Assembly: GCF_001659605.2 (NCBI RefSeq)
Contig: NC_035178.2
Coordinates: 3,811,734-3,875,733 of the forward strand
Source: Manihot esculenta
Taxonomy: Eukaryota > Streptophyta > Magnoliopsida > Malpighiales > Euphorbiaceae
Direction: 5' to 3'
DNA: 64,000 nt
In this document: positions 61,001 through 64,000 of the stretch, piece after piece
Numbering within the stretch: the first letter of the stretch is position 1
Layout of the letters: every line of letters starts with the position of its first letter
The notes under the pieces: model-generated
The model's input: the letters and a program-made list of their open reading frames with translations, nothing else
Database searches by the model: none
What the model was told of the DNA's origin: nothing
Translations under genes and position numbers: made by a program

Positions 61001-61088
61001 TGCAAGTATAAATAATGTAGGCGAGGGTGTTCTTACTGATGCGAGTCCTTTAAGGACTATTTATCCCCCCACCTCGTTAGAGGGATAA
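58028..61088 (+). CDS. Intact three-exon extra ORF of a Tat-like retroelement
   Basis: A 968-residue protein of unknown role, antisense to the pol remnant at 63760-64000, as in Tat-lineage antisense ORFs. Exons 58028-58721, 58810-59720 and 59787-61088 join in frame with canonical introns (GTATAG/TTGCAG; GTAAGT/TTTTAG). Residues about 30-230 form the plant 'putative gypsy-type transposon' domain (PPPPGLVDPQEN, FTPFFVEVFEYFGVTPRM, SWGFTPTACLFVTFFRLV, VDLSWGEIYPG). Next is a Ser/Pro/Glu-rich linker with a basic KRPAPSGTAAPSPARKKSR stretch (possible NLS). Then comes MFGGTTEASDPRLLALTGLL and a long coiled coil (about residues 540-770). The acidic tail has DSDGEPVLYGEDD. No stop or frameshift breaks it, unlike its homologue at 24600-26950. 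It could be a young element gene or a co-opted one. Confidence 0.8.
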
Positions 61089-61408
61089 TTTGTAATAGTT
61101 ATTTGTAATAAAATATCAGTTTTCTTTTTCCTCAAAATACTCTAATATCTTTTTTTCTTTTCTCATATTTGTACACTATGTATTTTCATTCATAAGCTCT
61201 GAATTGCTCTTGAGTTGTAAGCTCAGCTAATAGTATGAGAGATCAAATCTCATACCTTTTAATGGTGACTAGCATGTCTGCTTTTTGCTTTTAGCCCCTT
61301 CTTCTTGGTTGTAAATTTGGACGTTTTGTTTCGGATAAACTGATCTGGGCTTTGAGTATAGCCCCCCTTTTTCTCCCTTATTTATCCTTCTGAAGATTTC
61401 TTCATTTA
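61089..61408. other. 3' flank of the extra ORF
   Basis: Contains TAATAAAATATCAG soon after the stop codon, a plausible polyadenylation region. It ends where solo LTR copy 4 begins. No further coding sequence. Confidence 0.5.
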
Positions 61409-63759
61409 TGAGCACCCGGCTAGACTCCGGTATCGGAATTCCTACCGTCCGGTGGAATCTCGGATGTCGGAAACCTCTAGAAGGGTAAAACCATGTTTTA
61501 TGAAATGTTTTTAATGTATTTCATGTTTTTAAGTTAAAGGAAAATTGAGTTTTGAATGAAAAAGACCAAGGAGGCTTCTGCCAGGTTCGGCCGCCGAAGG
61601 TCAAGTTCGGCCGCCGAACATGGTAAGGTTTTGGGAGCGCTTTAGGCCCCCGAAAGCCTTGTTTGAGTGAACCAGGTTCGGCCGCCGAACCTCATGTTCG
61701 GCCGCCGAACATGCATGAGGTTTGGAGGCACGTTAGGCCGCCGAAAGGTGGCAGAGACAGCCCCTATAAAGGACCCCGTGACCGAAACAGGCGAGGTTTT
61801 CTCTCCCCTTTCGGCCGACGGTGAGTTCTAGCCTCCCATGGTGATTTTTAAGTGTTTTCCCTCAAATCCTTCAGATTTTAACAAGTTGTATCTTGGTTTT
61901 GAAGATTTTTGAACAAAGAAGCAAGTTTTAGAGCTTGGAGACCCAAGGAGCGAAATCTCTCCCAACTCCAAGTTAGATCGCCTCTACTCTCGATCTTCAA
62001 GAGGTAAGAGTCGATCTTAAGCTCCTTATATGTTTTAAGTAAGTTTTAAGTTGTTTTATGGGTAGAGATGCATGTTTAGGCTTGTTGATGAGTTTATGGG
62101 TTTTGATGTTTTGATGAACAATGTGGCTTGCTTGTGTGTTGTAGTTGGGGTTTAAGTTAGTTTGAGGCCCCTAGGAGCTTGTATGCTTGTGTATGCATGT
62201 TGTAGAATAGGTTTATGCATGTTTTGAGGTTTTGGGAGGCAAGAGGTTCATGTGAGCCAAGTTTCTGCCCTTTGGCAGAAACCAGGTTCGGCAGCCGAAG
62301 GGAGTTTCGGCCGCCGAACATGGCTTGGGAGGCAGCTTTAGGCTGCCGAAGCTTGCCCCCGAAAGTTGGAGTTTCGGCTCTGTCCGAGACTTTCGGCCGC
62401 CGAAGGTGCCGCCGAACCTGCCTGACTTTCGGCTCTGGAGGGACTTCCGGCCGCTGAAGGTGCCGCCGAAAGTGCCCTGTCCAGCCTTTTCTTGCATGTT
62501 TTCTAGGGGTGTTTTGAGGTGTTTTTAGGAGGTTTTTGGGGGTATGTTTAGAGTCTTCTTTATGTTTGTTTGGTACCTCATCTAAGTCCACCTGTGTAGG
62601 TTCGGACCCGAGGAACCGAGACCCCCGGCAGTGAGATAGCTGCCTTTGAGTTGTTAAAGCTTCAGTCATCAGGTGAGTGGAACAACCCCTTAAGTTTTAA
62701 AGTAAAGTAAATGAATAAATGAATGAATGTTAAAGCATACTCATGCATCATTAATGCCATGCAATGTTTCAGGATGTTTGCATTAGAATTCACGAATATG
62801 TTGCACTGCATAATTTGATGTTGATGTGGATGGTTGTTGGATGATCCATAGTCCTCGATATGTTATGATGAGATACGGCATGTTATGTATGGAAGTCCAG
62901 GTTGACCCATTCTACGTCCCTGGCACTATGTAAGAGAAAGACCGGTTGACCCATTCTACGTCCCGGCATATTGGAAATGTTATGTTATGTTATGTAAGAG
63001 AAAGACCGGTTGACCCATTCTACGTCCCGGCACTTTGGAGATGTAGAGGACTAATGGTGACAATACCATCCTTGATGTGATTAGCTGTGATGTGTTGCAT
63101 TTCATGAAAGCATGAATAAGAAAAAGAAAAAAAAAGAAAAAGTTAAATAATATGATGAAATAAATAAATAAAAATAAGAAATAAGAAATAAAATAAATGA
63201 ATAATAAATAAAGAAATTAAATAATAATAATAATAATAATAAAATCAAATGTTTTCTATCTTTCTGCTCATTGGGCTTTATAGCTCACCCCCTCTCCCCT
63301 AACCCCAGTCTTGCAGGTACAGAGTAGATAGAGAAGTCAGTAAGAGTAAGAGAAGTCTATGTAATAGCCTAGTGTGGACATGGTTTATTTGTAATGTAAA
63401 AGTATTGTATGATATGTAAAGTATGGAAAGTTTAGAAATGTGCTTGACTAGAGTTTGTTGTAATCCCTTTAATACATGATCTATAAATGTTTTTATGATG
63501 TTTATGAAATCTAAGCCTACCACAGGTTATGTTACCCCATTGGAGTATTTGATGAGGAATCCAATGTGAGGTTTATGTTATGGATGTGCATGCACAGGTT
63601 AGGCTTGGTAAAGAAAAGTTTTAATTTTTATGTATGTTGTTGACATGTATGGGATTAAACAGGTTCACAGGATGTATGTTTGGCTTGCTACGGGTTCTGG
63701 CGGCCTTAAGCCGACCTGAATCCTAGCGCCGGTAGCGGTCCGGTTTCCGGGTCGTTACA
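61409..63759 (+). mobile_element. Palindrome-bearing solo LTR, copy 4
   Basis: 2,351 bp, TGAGCACCCGG to GGGTCGTTACA. It is very similar to copy 2 over long blocks (for example the stretch beginning GGCTTGCTTGTGTGTTGTAG), so both are fairly young. Unlike the other three copies its flanks do not match (ATTTA on the left, GGCTT on the right). The left terminus has TGAGC where the others have TGTAA. Palindromes start at 61586, 61606, 61677 and 61697, and TATAAA at 61765. Confidence 0.85.
61586..61770 (+). promoter_or_regulatory. LTR promoter with phased palindrome pairs (copy 4)
   Basis: Four perfect TTCGGCCGCCGAA palindromes in two pairs: 20 bp start to start within each pair, 91 bp between pairs, and 68 bp from the last one to TATAAA. 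Related weaker elements (TTAGGCCCCCGAAAG, TTAGGCCGCCGAAAG) follow each pair. Confidence 0.75.
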
Positions 63760-64000
63760 GGCTTTCTTGACTAACACAGGATTTGCCAACCACTGTGGGT
63801 ACATGATTTTCCTAATAAAGCCTGCCTCTTCTAGCTTCTGCACTTCTTCCCGGGTGGCTTGCTGCTTCTCTTTTCCCACTACTCTCTTCTTTTGCTTTAC
63901 TGGTCTGGCCTCGGGGAGGACATTCAATCGGTGTGTCATCACTTTGGGGTCAATTCCCGGCATGTCTGAAGGCTTCCATGCGAAGGTCGGCGCGTGACTT
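63760..64000 (-). pseudogene. Reverse transcriptase N-terminal fragment, Tat-like element
   Basis: The open frame enters from the right edge and reads FAWKPSDMPGIDPKVMTHRL, then LPEARPVKQKKRV and FIRKIMYPQWLANPVLVKKA. This is the start of gypsy RT. It stops exactly at the end of solo LTR copy 4 (63759). The rest of RT, RNase H and integrase, expected to the left, are missing. It belongs to the same family as the stub at 23772-24248 and is in the orientation expected if the ORF at 58028-61088 is its antisense ORF. Confidence 0.85.

Noticed and set aside
1..64000. tRNA, rRNA, CRISPR, operons, bacterial-type signals
   Set aside because: None was seen. The spliced plant genes and LTR elements rule out a prokaryotic context. 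The only tRNA-related sequence noticed is the primer-binding site at 28871-28882.

Overview
This 64 kb window is plant nuclear DNA. It has spliced genes with GT-AG introns, plant-only gene families (CYP81 P450s, CLE peptide, A3 cyclin, MIKC*-type MADS box, APD-type RING ligase, plant Pumilio), very AT-rich intergenic DNA and dense nested LTR retrotransposons. It looks like a eudicot, and gene and repeat style suggest a woody Malpighiales or Euphorbiaceae genome (cassava or rubber-tree type). That placement is a guess from memory, not a search result.

Layout. 1-2046: decayed 3' end of a chromodomain Ty3/gypsy element with its LTR. 2323-4259 (-): CYP81-like P450, two exons. 7467-7718 (-): small secreted CLE-type peptide gene. 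10686-12746 (-): A3-type cyclin, eight exons. 14774-15821: non-autonomous hAT element with an 8-bp target duplication. About 16.1-27.7 kb: a decayed Tat-like gypsy element (gag, dead protease, stub of RT, antisense extra ORF, 3' LTR) that received a solo LTR (17899-23771), which itself received two solo LTRs of another family in opposite orientations. 28697-29271: TRIM-like miniature retroelement. 30501-32448 (-): MIKC*-type MADS-box gene. 34850-36863 (+): APD-type membrane RING E3 ligase. 38968-43508 (+): second CYP81-like P450 with a 3 kb intron holding an antisense gag/LTR fragment. About 44.03-44.64 kb: NRAMP metal-transporter pseudogene. 47809-51253 (+): Pumilio RNA-binding protein, five exons. 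52.2-64 kb: a second Tat-like array on the minus strand, carrying an intact three-exon antisense extra ORF (58028-61088) flanked by two more copies of the same solo-LTR family.

The most striking structure is that LTR family (four copies: 18309-20341, 21041-23472, 52558-55333, 61409-63759). Its promoter carries 13-bp palindromes TTCGGC-N-GCCGAA, each containing a GCCGCC core. In three copies they occur as two pairs, with exactly 20 bp between members of a pair, 91-92 bp between pairs, and 68 bp from the last palindrome to the TATA box. This looks like a phased, multi-site regulatory module.

The host genes do not form one pathway. The two P450s, about 35 kb apart and in opposite orientation, are probably old local duplicates separated by genes and transposons.
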